Source: Citrus sinensis (lineage: Eukaryota; Streptophyta; Magnoliopsida; Sapindales; Rutaceae). From it: 64,000 nt of DNA. A program made the translations under genes and the position numbers. Under the pieces are notes generated by a model, which saw nothing but the letters and a program-made list of their open reading frames with translations, did not search any database and was not told the origin of the DNA. Below are positions 35,331 through 46,787 of this stretch, one piece after another. Every line of letters starts with the position of its first letter. The first letter of the stretch is position 1. The DNA lies in contig NC_068561.1 of assembly GCF_022201045.2 (NCBI RefSeq), positions 17,920,501-17,984,500 of the forward strand. Reading direction: 5' to 3'.

Positions 35331-37031
35331 ATGATGAATACTGAATCACATTCCACCGAAAGAAATTCCACAAGTCTTGAAGAAGATAGGATTAGCTGTT
35401 TACCTGATGAAATCCTTCGTCACATCCTTTCATTTCTTCCCACAAAGAATGCTGTGGCAACTTGCGTTTTATCCTCAAAATGGAGGCTTGTCTGGGCATT
35501 GCTCCCTAATCTTTGCTTTGACGACAGGTTATGCTTAATGTATGAAAATACTCGTGCTTTGACAGAAGATGCTTCGACTAGGTTTGAAGACTTTGTAAAT
35601 CGGGTGATTCTTTGTGATTTGGGAAAGATTAACAAGTTTTCTCTCCGTTGTTCCCGGCTCATAAATTTTTCACGTTTGAAATCCTGGGTTTCTTGTGCGG
35701 TTATGCGTAATGTTGTTGAGATTGAACTTAATCTTGACAATTACAAACATATTAAAGAGGCTATTGAGTTGCCTGAAAGCATTTACACTTCCAGAGCACT
35801 TGAAGTTGTTAAACTGAATTTGAAATTTTTTATCAAGAACCCTCCTCCTGGAAATTTTTTTCCAAGTGTCAAGACTCTTCAGGTTGCATTAAATAATCTT
35901 GATAAGAACTTCCCTGAGTGGCTCTTTTCCAATTGCCCTGTACTTGAATATTTGTCAATTAAGGGATATTTGTATGTTGGTGATTTGGTGACTTTAAATA
36001 TTTCATCCCTTACTTTGAAGAGGTTAACATTAGAATTAGTAGATTGTGCGGGTTCTGATACAGAACTCGAAGTTGTGATTAGGGCCCCAAATCTTGAATA
36101 CCTCTACATTAAGGATTATCTCCCAGTATCATATACGGTGGATGAACTACATTCTTTAACTAAAGCAGTTGTTGATATTGACTGTGAGTACATTGGAGAG
36201 TTTCAATCAATTGACATTGTGGCGCAAGGAGTGGTACAGCTTCTCAGAGGTGTTAATAATACCAAATTTTTGTCCTGGGCTAAGGGCATTCTGTATGTAA
36301 GTTTTACCCCAAAATACCCTGCTCTATAATGTTTTGAGCCTCTGCTATACTTATTCATGTTTTTTTTTTCTCCTTAAAAATATTTGATCCCATCTTGTAG
36401 TGAATCATTATTTTTGAAACTGACAGATTTATAATTTTATTTCTCCAGAAAAAAACATTAACAGGAAGTTCTATTTCCCCTTGATTGCTTCTCAATTATT
36501 GTTTTTTCTTCCTTCATTGAAGGCTCTTGTATTCGCTAGGCAGATTGAGGATTTCTTTCCGACATTTCCCTTTCTGACCCGTTTTGCATTGGAGGTTGAC
36601 GATTCTGGATGGCATCTACTTCCTCTCATCTTCAGCAGAATGCCTAATTTGGAGTCACTTGTCTTTGAGGTTGACGAGGTGAGAATGTGATGAGCTTTTT
36701 CATGAACGGTTACTCAAATTTTTTTTGCCTCTGATGTTTATTTTTCTGTAATCAGGATACTGATTTTGATTGTTGGTGGGCTGAAGAACCATTGTCTTTG
36801 CCTGATTGTTTTCTGCCACATGTCAAGACAATTGAAATGAGGGGATTTGCGGGTCGGAAAAATGAACTGAAATTGATCAAATTCTTGTTAAAGAATTGTG
36901 AAGTTTTGAATACAATGATAATTAAATTTCAGAAAAAGCGGGTTCAGAAGATGGTTTTGATGGAAAAGCTTTGTAAGAAATTGTCAGTGTTTAGAAGAGT
37001 CTCCAAGACTTGTCAAATTATAGTCCTTTGA
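35331..37031 (+). CDS. F-box/LRR/FBD-domain protein
   Basis: This is a substrate-recognition subunit type for SCF ubiquitin ligases, in the large plant F-box/FBD/LRR family. The exons are 35331-36296, 36523-36678 and 36756-37031; donors are GTAAGT and GTGAGA, acceptors end TGAAG and ATCAG, all phase 0, giving 465 aa. The F-box is at residues about 19-60 (DRISCLPDEILRHILSFLPT...CVLSSKWR). Leucine-rich repeats follow (LKSWV, LEVVKLNLKF, FPSVKTLQV, LEYLSIKG, LKRLTLEL, APNLEYLYIKDY). The second exon holds the FPFLTRFALEVD repeat. The C-terminal FBD domain is in exon 3 (LPHVKTIEMRGFAG...LIKFLLKNCEVLNTMIIKF). The frame is intact. Two ATGs are adjacent at the start; the first was used. The target protein is unknown. 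Confidence 0.92.
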
Positions 37032-37439
37032 GAGTTTTCAATTTAGGCCTCCACTGGTTTTTGTTTTGTGAAGATTTAGATGTATGGATGCTCTCTGTTG
37101 AAGCTATGCTGAAGAACATGGATCTGATTTCTTCAAATATTTGCTGATAATATACTTTTTAATTTTGAGATGCAAAAGGCATTCCTTGTATTGCTTTCAT
37201 CTTTAGAAGTTTCTACTTGTAGGTTATTCTTGTGTGTCTGAAGTTTGCAGCCGGATTATCAATATTCTGTCTGTAGAGCAGCTTCAATTGCGTTTGAAAC
37301 ATAAAATGACGTTACCAGTTTAGATATACTGTATATTTTTTGCCTTTCTAGTTTCTAACATAAACAGTTTCAAAGTTATGCTGAAAAATCCTTGCATATT
37401 AAAAAATCATGTATATATGCATGCAATCTGTGGTATCAG

Positions 37440-37600
37440 TTAGGATTTCGAGTGTCTATGATATGCATTTTTTCATTTGTTTCTTTTGCTCATTCTTTTG
37501 GTGATTTGAACACATATGTAGAAGGATAAAAGCTGCGGTGCTTCCACACTGTCTTCTCTCAAGATGTTGAAATTGAGATAATGGTAACTTATAGATAAGA
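37440..37600 (+). repeat. Duplicated copy of the pseudokinase gene 3' end
   Basis: This is a diverged copy of 34350-34510 lying downstream of the F-box gene. It retains the sequence around the kinase stop codon (stop now CGA) and the UTR words. No kinase coding sequence precedes it, so it marks the edge of an old tandem duplication that copied the kinase end together with the F-box region. Confidence 0.8.
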
Positions 37601-37639
37601 TTTTTCATATATACACTCTCTCATAATCCTTCTCACAGA

Positions 37640-38580
37640 TTTGGTATCAGGAAACAGAAAAAAATGTGAGTGCTCTTTGTTGGAACTATGCTGAAGAAAA
37701 TGATTTCTGGATGATATACTTGTGTTTCTTATGATGCAAATACATTATCTACTTTATTATCTCAATTTGTTAAGATTCCATTAAAATTGGTAATTTCTTG
37801 TGGAGCAGCAGAATGAGAATGATTTGTCAGCAGAGCAGCTACAAATATAACTTGGTTTCAAATATAGAAATGCTGAAACCCACAGTTTTTGAAATTATAT
37901 TGATACTATACAAGCAAAAGTGAAGATATTAGATAGCATGCATTTTTTGTTCCTGTCTGAGGATCAATCAAAACGGTCCAACAAAGTTAGTAAGAGTTAA
38001 TAACTAAAAAGAAGGAAAAGAAAAAGGACAAAACTAGACTGTTCATTCATTTTATACATAGTTCGTGAAGCCTTTATGAAACTATGATCTATGGATAGCG
38101 ATGCCCTCTTATTCACAGAATCACGAAAGCTTCAATTTACAAGTGTGTTGAAAGATGTCCTCAATCCTTTTGATGTTTGAAGCCTTACAAATGGGAAGCC
38201 TGAATGATGTGTTGCTTACACATTGCCACAAGAATTTCTAATATATGAATATGGTTTAGTTTAATAAATGCAATTTATGAGTCAGAAAAGATTTTAATAA
38301 CAAATAAAATTGTAAGATTGCATATTATTTTTCTAAAGAATTGAACATACATTCTAACGACTTTGGTTCGACCAAATCAAATGGAACCGAGCATATAAAT
38401 ATGTACTTGCAACAAATACTATCCCTGAAATCCACAGTTTTGAAATTAATCATTATACTGATAAAACAAAGCTCATTAATTCAGTTTTTATGATTAGAAA
38501 TGTCCTCATTCACAAAAACTTTGAATTTACATGTGCGGTGAAGAGATGTCCTCAATCTGTTGACTGTTGGGAGTAAAATT
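37640..38580 (+). repeat. Repeated F-box 3' UTR-derived sequence
   Basis: 37660-37870 resembles the F-box gene's downstream region at 37080-37330, sharing the ATGCTGAAGAA word, AGAGCAGCT and a GTTTCAAATA-type word. A second repeat pair lies within: 37873-38180 and 38424-38575 share CCACAGTTTT(T)GAAATTA and GAGATGTCCTCAATC-like words. All are non-coding and diverged. Confidence 0.55.
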
Positions 38581-39179
38581 ACAAAAATGGCTTTAAATTA
38601 GGACCATTATTATAAAAGGACGCCATATAACATTTTCCAAATTTAGTAGTTAAAATAAGCAATTAAAGCATAGATACTCATAAATAATTTTCCATTTTGT
38701 TTTGGTGATTGAATATAATTTTGGTTTAGACAAGCAGAAGGGATTTCAACACTTAAATTTGTAATTGATGAGAGAGAATTTAAATAACTTGCAATAGATT
38801 TTATTTGATGTTATTAATTAATTAGTAAAAAGAAGAATTTTGTATACTCTTCAATAAAAGCATTGAATGACGAATCATTGATTTTGCAATTATATCTGTG
38901 TGTGTGTGTATAAAAATCCTCTGCTTCCAACTACAAATTACCTCAGGAAATTAATCATGATACCATCTTTATTTGAGTGAACTAGAAGTACTTGTTAAAA
39001 AGACACTAATTTATTTGTTGCACCAATATGTTTGCTCTCGGTATCATGAAACCTTAAAAATGTGTATCCTCTTGGTTGAAATTACGTTGAAGGAGAATCT
39101 GATTTCTTGACATAAAGTTTCGATGAACTTGGTAATTCTTGTGCATCCAACTCGGTTGAGAATTTTGTTTATTGGGCGC

Positions 39180-39700
39180 TTCTCCATCGTAACTCAGGAA
39201 AGATTAATTAGCAAGTTTCATCTCCATTGTTCCAAGCCCAGAGATGTGTCTCGTTTTGAAATCCTGGGTTTCTCGTGCTATTATGCGAAATGCTTGTGAT
39301 ATTGAACTTTTAATCTTGACAATGACAAGTCAATTGAATTGCCCATGAGCATTTACGTACTCTTCCGTAGCACTTGAAGTCCTTGAACTGAATTTGAATT
39401 TTTTCATCAAGACCCCTCCCTCCGGAATTTGTTTTCCAAGTGTCAAGATTCTTCATGTTTCAGTACGTAATCATATGATAAAAAGTTGACTGAGACGTTA
39501 TTTTCTAATTGTTCCGGCGCTTGAAGTTTTAAAGATAAGGGGATATTCAAGTCATTGAACTTAATCTGAAGTGGTTAACATTAGTATTTGAAGACCTTGG
39601 GAAACAATCTTCATAAACAAAGCACAAAGTTGCGATCAGGCCGCCAAATCTTTAGCACCTTTACATCAAGAATCTCTGGCGCAAGATGCCGAAGAAGATC
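39180..39700 (+). pseudogene. F-box/LRR pseudogene fragment
   Basis: The stretch matches the middle of the F-box gene at 35331 in the same order: a CTCCATTGTTCC block, the CCTGGGTTTCTCGTGCTATT block (family WVSCAVMRN), the TTGAACTGAATTTGAATTTT block, CCAAGTGTCAAGATTCTTCA, and a final GCCGCCAAATCTTTAGCACC block. Several small insertions and deletions shift the frame, and no F-box domain or FBD exon remains intact nearby. It is probably the remains of the tandem copy marked by the duplicated kinase 3' end. Confidence 0.8.
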
Positions 39701-40802
39701 AACCTAATTTCATAAAACGTTTTCCTGACGAGATGCTTATGGCTTTTGTGATGGGATGCACGTCTTCTCTTTGTTTTCCCTTGAGAAGTTTCTTTTGAAG
39801 TGGTAATTTTCTGCGCCGAAGGTTTGAGTTTATATACATAATGAAGTGATAGGCATCGGCAAATCATTTGCAGGATGAGAATCGGTATTTATTTATTGTT
39901 TACAAAGCAGCCTCGATTGGGTCTGAAGTGTGGAAGAACATTGCCAAGTTCTGATACACTGTTTGCTCTCTGGCGAGGTTATGTAGACAATGAAATTGCC
40001 CTGATGGAAATTTGTAGACAGAGAGCTTCTTGTAATTAAATGAATTAAATATTTTGAACTAATTGTATTCTATCTAATTTATTCAAATAAATGAAATTTA
40101 TTAATCTACTTATTACAAAGATATATTAAATTTCTCCAAAAATATAATATTAAATTTTTTAAACTAATAATACAATTTTTATGAAGACCTCTTAGAAATT
40201 AGTACATAATATTTTAATTGAGTTGGACTATTGACACCCCTTCAATTTTAGTTTCCTTGCACAATATAAATTTTTTAATTATCATTAAAATAATTTGAAT
40301 CTAAGAATTAATCCTCTACGCCAAAACGAAATTCTTGTAATTAAGCATAACAACTTAATTAAGATACAACACAGTAAAAAAAAAATTAAATAAAATTTTA
40401 TCCCACTGAAAATAAATTTTTAAGGATTTCAAACTAATTTTGAATCCAAAATTTATAGGTAGGATAGAATTGTATTAAACCCATAAAATATGCGTTATTT
40501 TCTAAGTATAATGTTCTTCTTGCTTTTTTTTCTTCAGATTTTTTATTTAGAAATTAAATAATAAAGGAAGTTTGAAGAGAGGAATACAAATATTAAGAAT
40601 GAAAGAGTGAGAAAATTATTAGAAATTGAAAGATTCATAAATGAAAAGAGTGTTGATTTAAAAAAAATTGATATTTTTGGCATTAAATGTGATATAATTA
40701 AAAAAAATAGTTTCAATAAAATATTGGAGTTGGAGGGGTACTAATAGTCCGACTCTTTGAATTTTGTTGCATGTTACTGTAAAATTAATCTATAGTGATA
40801 TT
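39701..40802. other. Intergenic, no gene seen
   Basis: The short minus-strand frame at 39661-39867 runs antisense to the pseudogene tail and has no domain. The rest is AT-rich. Confidence 0.4.
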
Positions 40803-40825
40803 CTATACAAGAATAACCTTCATGT

Positions 40826-41105
40826 AACCCCGTGCATCTAAAGCCCCCTTTACCAAGATCAATGTAGTTGTATGTAAACCTAGAGCAATAGCATGATGAA
40901 CCAAAAAGTCTCCAGGGCCTATTGTTAAGAATAGAGAATTACTATTCTCATTAACAGCACTTAACCAGCCAGGCAACCATATGCTTCGACCCGCATTGAA
41001 TGCAGGGCCATCCGTTGAAGATAAAAGTACATCGAATCCATATGAAGTTTTACCATGAGCAGATTGTATCCATTGGGCAAATATCGGTTCGATCAAGATT
41101 TGTGA
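40826..41105 (-). pseudogene. psaB: Chloroplast psaB fragment in nuclear DNA (NUPT)
   Basis: The minus strand translates without a stop into an internal piece of photosystem I P700 apoprotein A2, beginning at about QILIEP (41105) and ending at about LDARG (40826). It includes [32 protein letters not shown] and the [20 protein letters not shown] block with its conserved histidines. Sequence on both sides is unrelated AT-rich nuclear DNA, and adjacent psaB sequence is absent. So this is a short plastid-to-nucleus insertion of about 280 bp, not an expressed gene. The open frame reflects strong conservation and recent transfer, although a few residues differ from the usual plastid sequence. Confidence 0.9.
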
Positions 41106-43599
41106 CTTAATAAACTTGCTTCCACATAGTAATAATTTTTTTTATGTTGTAGAGTATATATATCTTTTTACATTAAAGGATTAGGATAGAGTAAAATATT
41201 TCTCTAAAGTTATTTGGTACTGTGATTTATTCTGTAAAGTTGTTACCAAATTATTGTATACGATTTATAGAATTTACATTGAGAGAAAAACAGTAAAGAA
41301 AATGCAAATATTTAGACTTTTAGAATTACTTGCATATTCCTAATGCCACATAAATATATGTATTATTCTTTTGAAACTATGTCTATTCCTTTTATAATAT
41401 CTATACATTGGATTTGATATTAATTATTAATGTAATGTATTCTTTACTTTCATTTTACTTGCACCAAGGATAATTAAGTCAAAATAATAATTTTGTAACT
41501 ACACCCTCAATTGAGTTATAATCTCCTTACAATAATAAAATTATTTAGTCCCAACATTATGATTATAGATAGATTTTATTGTATTATATGTAATAAGTGG
41601 TATGGTCTCATATGAAATTACAATGACTTTTCGATATTGTATTTTCCTAAATATTTGAGATTTATTAATTTAACAAAATATTATTGAATCAAAGTTATTA
41701 ATATACTGAGCATTACTTCAATTTATATGTCGAAATGTACATCTCATCCCTTGAAGTATTAGCAATCACAGTCTTATGTAGCATAAGTCAATATAATTTT
41801 GTACACATATAAGATATTACACTTGCCTTAATAATAATAATAATAATGATAATTTTTTTATTGGATCTTTTGCTCTTTATCAAGTCAGGTTTAGATGTAA
41901 AATATTATCACCTCCAAAAGTTACTGGTGTGCTTGGCACAACACATTACATGTACTTACATTAACTAATGCAATACAATCCAATGTTTAGTAAATATTTT
42001 TGTTCACATCATGGCATATAATAATGCACTATAATGTGAACAGTGATACATAAAGCAAACTCAAGGGAGAAGTTGGATTTGTGTAGTGTTGCACTATTCA
42101 CATTATTTTTTTTAGTTCTTTAATTAAAATAATAAAGCTAAATAAAAATTTATGATATTAAATAAAATTAAAACTCAAATACGCTATTGTTGGTGTTGAT
42201 GAAATGCTAGCAACAATTTGAAAGCGGCCATTGGACAGTCGCCGCTCGACGATGGTCGCTGCATAACATCATGGTTTGAACTAAAATTTAATATCATTAG
42301 AAACCTTATAGTTAGGGCTACACAATACTGCAATTATTTCCAACAAAAAAGTATCCAATTGTCATAAATTTACAGTAAAAATTGTGAAAATTGAAAATTT
42401 GACCATAGATCAACGACATGTGATGATCTATGGCAAATGATAAATCTTTTGCCAGTAATAGTTACACTGTCCTGACAATAAAGATTCTAATAATATTAAA
42501 TAAAGTTCAAATAACATAAAGTACGACATCTAGTGGCAACACACGATGACTTGTGGTGGCTGGCAATGAAAATTATTTATTTTAATTATAAAAATTTTAA
42601 TTATTAACTGAATATAAATAATAATAAAATATAAATAAATGTTAAATTATAAAGCTTAATATAGTAGAAATGCAATGTAACATAATGCAATATAATATAG
42701 TCTGTCAAATGCACTCATAATGTTATGATAGCTGTATTATAATTTATCAGGGTGTATTTAGAAAATAATTGAATTTTAATTTTAGTAATTGGGTGAGGTA
42801 TGCAAACTTAAAGCCTAAGCTTGGGCCTTAACTTTTGATAAATTGTAGTTACTTTTTGTGCAACAAAGAAAAAATTTTCCGAATAGATGTAACATTTAAC
42901 CACAATCTTGTTACCATTTTATATACCTACTAGTGACCTGCTATGTTGGATTACTTAGCACTAAATCCGCATAATAACAACTGCCCTTAAATAAAAAGGT
43001 GCTACTTTTATTCCTTAGAGTATGTTTAACATCCCTCATAATATCAAATTTTAATACACTATAATACAATATAATTAATACAATACAATATATCAAACGC
43101 ATCCTTGATGCGAGACCAACATCAGTTAGCAGCTGTTACTTATAGAAAATTGCGTCACTTCTATTCTCATAAGCTTTTAGAGCTTCATCCTTAGATCGAG
43201 TTCTCCTTGTTCTTCAGGTATATTTTCTCACTTATTATATTAAAAATCGATTGAAATGGGGAATTTGTTTTTCTTAGGATTGAGTTTCACACAATTTTGC
43301 ATAACTCATTCTATTGATATATCATAAGTCAATTTAAAATGAAATCTACTTGCTTTTCGTTATTGAAAAATTCTTACAAAGGTTATTTATTGCTTTCTTT
43401 TTTATAATTCTTATTTAAATTTGTTGCACTTTGGCATAGAATGGTCTATTCTTAATTTAGAAGTTTTCTTTTGTAAGTAATAGGTATTGAAAAATTATCC
43501 ATTGTAACTCTAGCCTATATCATTTCCTTCTTGCCGGACAAGGAGATTCTAAGTATTTTTCTCTCATCTCACTGGCAGAAAAGAGTTTAGAAAGTTAAC
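41106..43599. other. AT-rich intergenic, possible MITE remnants
   Basis: No gene is seen. An (AAT)n tract lies at 41829-41847. GTGTGCTTGGCACA (about 41930) and its weak inverse near 42700 (CTGTCAAATGCACTC) may bound an old element. GAGTATGTTTAACAT (43018) and ATCAAACGCATCCTT (about 43095) look like the ends of a short one. Confidence 0.35.
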
Positions 43600-44010
43600 G
43601 ATAGAATCAGTGGATCACCTTATGACATTTTGGGACTGATTCTTTCATCTATGTCAGCCATAGAGACTGTAAGAACATGCATACTATTTAAACATTTAAA
43701 AGTAGACTATTACGAGATTAGAAGCTACAACCTTGTGCCAAACGGTGTTAGAGTTGTGCTTGGCATCTCTCAAAACTCTCTATACAAGCTCGTTTAATTT
43801 TAAAGGAGGTGAGATTTTTACCACAATAGTAGAGTTTGAAACAGTTCTCCACACTTGTAATTGTGATATTAAGATTTTTGAAGAGGTTCATTAGCATTAA
43901 TCATTAAACTTCTTAAAAGCTTCCAAAAAAAAATGGTGTTAGAGTTGTACTTGCCATCTCTCAAAACTCTCCTTACGAGCTCGTCAAGTGCTCTAATGTC
44001 ACATCATGTA
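43600..44010 (+). pseudogene. F-box and FBD pseudogene fragments
   Basis: 43600-43680 translates to an F-box core (DRISGSPYDILGLILSS...ETVRTC) like residues 19-46 of the intact gene at 35331, but nothing sensible follows in frame. 43796-43894 is an FBD-type C-terminal tail (FKGGEIF...VEFETVLHTC...IFEE) closely similar to the one ending at 45346. Two copies of an LRR piece (VLEL..PSLKTL type) sit at about 43744-43796 and 43932-43984. The pieces are out of order and incomplete, so this is a scrambled relic. Confidence 0.7.
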
Positions 44011-44777
44011 GGTTCCACTCTTTTAGGTACAAGGGTTGACAAGTGAGATGAATAGATAGTTACTCACACCCCTAAGTGTTCGTACTTAGTGGAATGGTGT
44101 CTGCACACTGATTTGCATGTATATTTTCTCTCTTGAAAGAAAGAATGAGTAAGCATGGAGTTAGGGTGATATTATGCAAGGTGGTATACATGTTTTCTTA
44201 GTAGAGGTGCACATTTGCGACGCACACTTTTCATGCACGAGGATGTGCATACTAATAGCGGTAGAAGTATACTATGAACCGCAATTATGATGTATTGTAT
44301 GATAATATTGTGCTGATCGTGGAAGAAATACTTTACGGGTGCATGTGTGGAGTATAATGGTGCTAAACCTTTTAGAGTACAGGTAGGCCTTATTTCTCCA
44401 AAAAGGTCCATAGTTTTGTTGATAATTTTCTTCCAACTTTTACTTACAGTTCATATCAAGGCTAAGAATCTTGAACGACTCTATGTTAAAATCTTGAACG
44501 ACCCTATGTTAAGAATTCAACGTTGGTAAACTACTTTATTCATGAGGATCACTTTTTGAAAGAGGTTTCACTTGATTTCTCGTATACATGAGACCAGCAT
44601 GTCCAGATTCAATGGGTGCAACGATTTTTCCTTAGCATCACTACTGTCATGTGGTTGAACCTGTGTGAGGATGCCCTGTCTGGAAGTAGTCCCTTACTCC
44701 TCTCCATATATTGTTTTTTTAACTTTCTGCATTGTTTTCTTATTTTTTAAACTATTTTCATTTTGTTTCCCATTAAG

Positions 44778-45346
44778 GTCCTTAGTTTTGTTGATAATTG
44801 GCTTCCAAACTTCAATGATCTGACACATTTGCATGTGTCGATTAAAGAGGCTGGATTGCCTATGCTTGCCACCATCTTGCATCAATCCCCTAGGTTGAAA
44901 GTAATGGTAAGAATGCAGTGATGTCTTTATTTTTTTAAGCAACGTGTGATTAGTTTGCATCGATCACCTAGGTTGAAAGTAATGGTAAGAATGTGGTAAT
45001 GTCTTTATTCTTTTAAGCAACTTGTGACTAGCCTTTTATCTTTGTTTTCTTTGTTCAGACAAGTCTTCTTGAATTTTCTAATCGTGATCAAATCCTCTGG
45101 ATGGAGCCAGCAAAAGTCCATTATTGTCTGAAGGCAAGTCTGAAAAAAATTAAAATTCAAGGTTGCACTAGTAGGATTGCTGAAGTGAAAATGATTGAAT
45201 ACATTCTGAAGAAGGCATAAGTCTTAGAGATGATGGTCATCAAGTTTAATTCTGAAGGTGGGGAGATTCCTGCCATGATATTAGAGTTTGAAAGAGCTTC
45301 ACACGCGTGTGATATTGAGATTTTTGAAGATGGTCATCAGCGTTAA
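44778..45346 (+). pseudogene. F-box/FBD family pseudogene, second and third exons
   Basis: Exon-like 44778-44906 has good splice words on both sides (ATTAAG before, GTAAGA after) and encodes an LRR repeat (NFNDLTHLHVSI...SPRLKVM) matching exon 2 of the intact F-box gene. Exon-like 45059-45346 encodes the FBD domain (LKKIKIQGC...MIEYILKKA...LEMMVIKF) but has an in-frame TAA at 45218-45220 in the middle of the domain. A first exon with an F-box is not attached. A related leader (AAGGTCC.TAGTTTTGTTG) occurs at about 44400 as well as 44776, suggesting local duplication. A 78 bp tandem duplication covers the exon 2 donor. Confidence 0.78.
44879..45034 (+). repeat. 78 bp tandem duplication spanning a splice donor
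   Basis: 44879-44956 and 44957-45034 are diverged copies sharing GCATC.ATC.CCTAGGTTGA, AAAGTAATGGTAAGAATG and CTTTTAAGCAAC-like words. Each copy keeps the exon end AATG followed by GTAAGA, so the pseudogene has two consecutive donor sites 78 nt apart. Confidence 0.85.
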
Positions 45347-45589
45347 TCGTTAGACTTCATAGGAGCTTGCAGGAAGAAAAACAATGAATCTAACAGGAGA
45401 CCATGTTTGTTGGGTGCTGAATTTGCTCCTAGGTTGGCTGATTTTAGATTGTTGGCTAAGATCTTGTCCGAACTGTCTTTTTCTGAATTTGCTCCTACGT
45501 TGGCTGACAATTTGCTTCACGAGTGTATAGCATATTCTCCTTACCCTTTTTCTGTGTTGAACGGAGTATTTCCTTCTTGAAGGACTAGG

Positions 45590-46787
45590 TTGATGAGTAA
45601 CATGAATTCAATTAGTCTTTTGAAATTTTGGGTTTCTCACGCAATTATGTGTAACGTTCGACAGATTAAACTTGATCTTTTGTACGCCGGGCTTGTTGAA
45701 TTTCCTGAAACTTCGCTCGCTTTGAAAACACTCGAAGTTCTCAATTTGCGAGTTAAATTTTTTTTGCCCTATTCCTCCTTATGGAATCTATTTTCCAAGT
45801 GTCAAGATTCTTGATGTTGAAATATCTAATGCCGATAACAGTATGACTGAGAAGGTTTCTTCTATTTGTCCTGCTTGAAGATTTGTCAATAGCCACAACT
45901 ATTAGTCGTAAAAATTTCATGACTAGATTCAATAGTTTATCCCCTACTTTGAAGAGGTTAACCTTTACGATAAAGATTGTTTGTTTGGCATAAAGTTATG
46001 ATTACGGCTCCAAATCTTGATCGTTCATTAATTCCTTATATGTGGCTCGAAATATACTCTTTGAGTCAAGTTCACTTTAGTATACGCATTTTTAATGAGG
46101 AAATACAGGCGGACCATGCCCTAGAGGCTACAGCTTCTCAAACGTATCACAAAAGCCAAGGTTATGAACTTGTCTGGAGGCACTATGAACGTAAGTTCTC
46201 TCTCAATTGTTTTGATGTTCTGAGGCTACTTATCTCTAGCAATTGTTATTCTTCGTGTTCTTTTTGTTTTTGTACGTTGTATATCCATGTCATAACATTA
46301 TTTCTTTTTTCTCCATGAAGAACCTTCGTAGCCGTGCTGATGAGAATTTATTTCCAACATTTTCCAATTTGACCCGTTTGCAAGTAGATATAGGAGAAAG
46401 CAAAGGGAGATTGCTTTCCACCATACTTAAATGTTCGCCTAAATTAGATGTGACGGTAAGACTGTGAATGAACTTTTGAACCAAATGGTTTATAATTAAT
46501 ATCCGTTACGGTCAAGAACTTGTATGGATTGAACCACGGTCTGTACCCCATTGTTGTTGTCGCATGTCAAGAGAATCAAAATTAGTGGATGTGATGTTGA
46601 GAAAGAACTAGAAATGATCAAGTACTTACTGAAGAATAGTGTAATTTTGGAAACGACAACTACCAAACTTTGGAGTCAGAGGTTTTGTTGGATCAATACT
46701 TGTCAGGAGAAATACCCTAATTATCAGAAAATATTAATGTTTGAAAGAGATTCCAAGACTTGTCTAGTTGAAATCCTTGATCTTTGA
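45590..46787 (+). pseudogene. F-box/LRR/FBD pseudogene
   Basis: 45590-46190 aligns with the LRR part of the intact F-box gene (LLKFWVSHAIMCNV, LKTLEVLNLRVKFF, a PSVKILDV-like block, LSPTLKRLTFT, APNLD), but frameshifts near 45785 and 45870 and several stops break it. 46319-46455 corresponds to exon 2 (LFPTFSNLTRLQVD...LKCSPKLDVT) with a following GTAAGA. 46548-46787 is the FBD exon (LLSHVKRIKISGCDVEKELEMIKYLLKN), still open to its stop. The F-box itself is missing: upstream only a repeated TGAATTTGCTCCTA.GTTGG element is seen (45418 and 45483). It is a separate copy from the pseudogene ending at 45346. Confidence 0.8.

Noticed and set aside
40803..41096. Open frame as a nuclear gene
   Set aside because: It is an internal piece of plastid psaB lacking both ends of the protein; called as a plastid-derived insertion instead.
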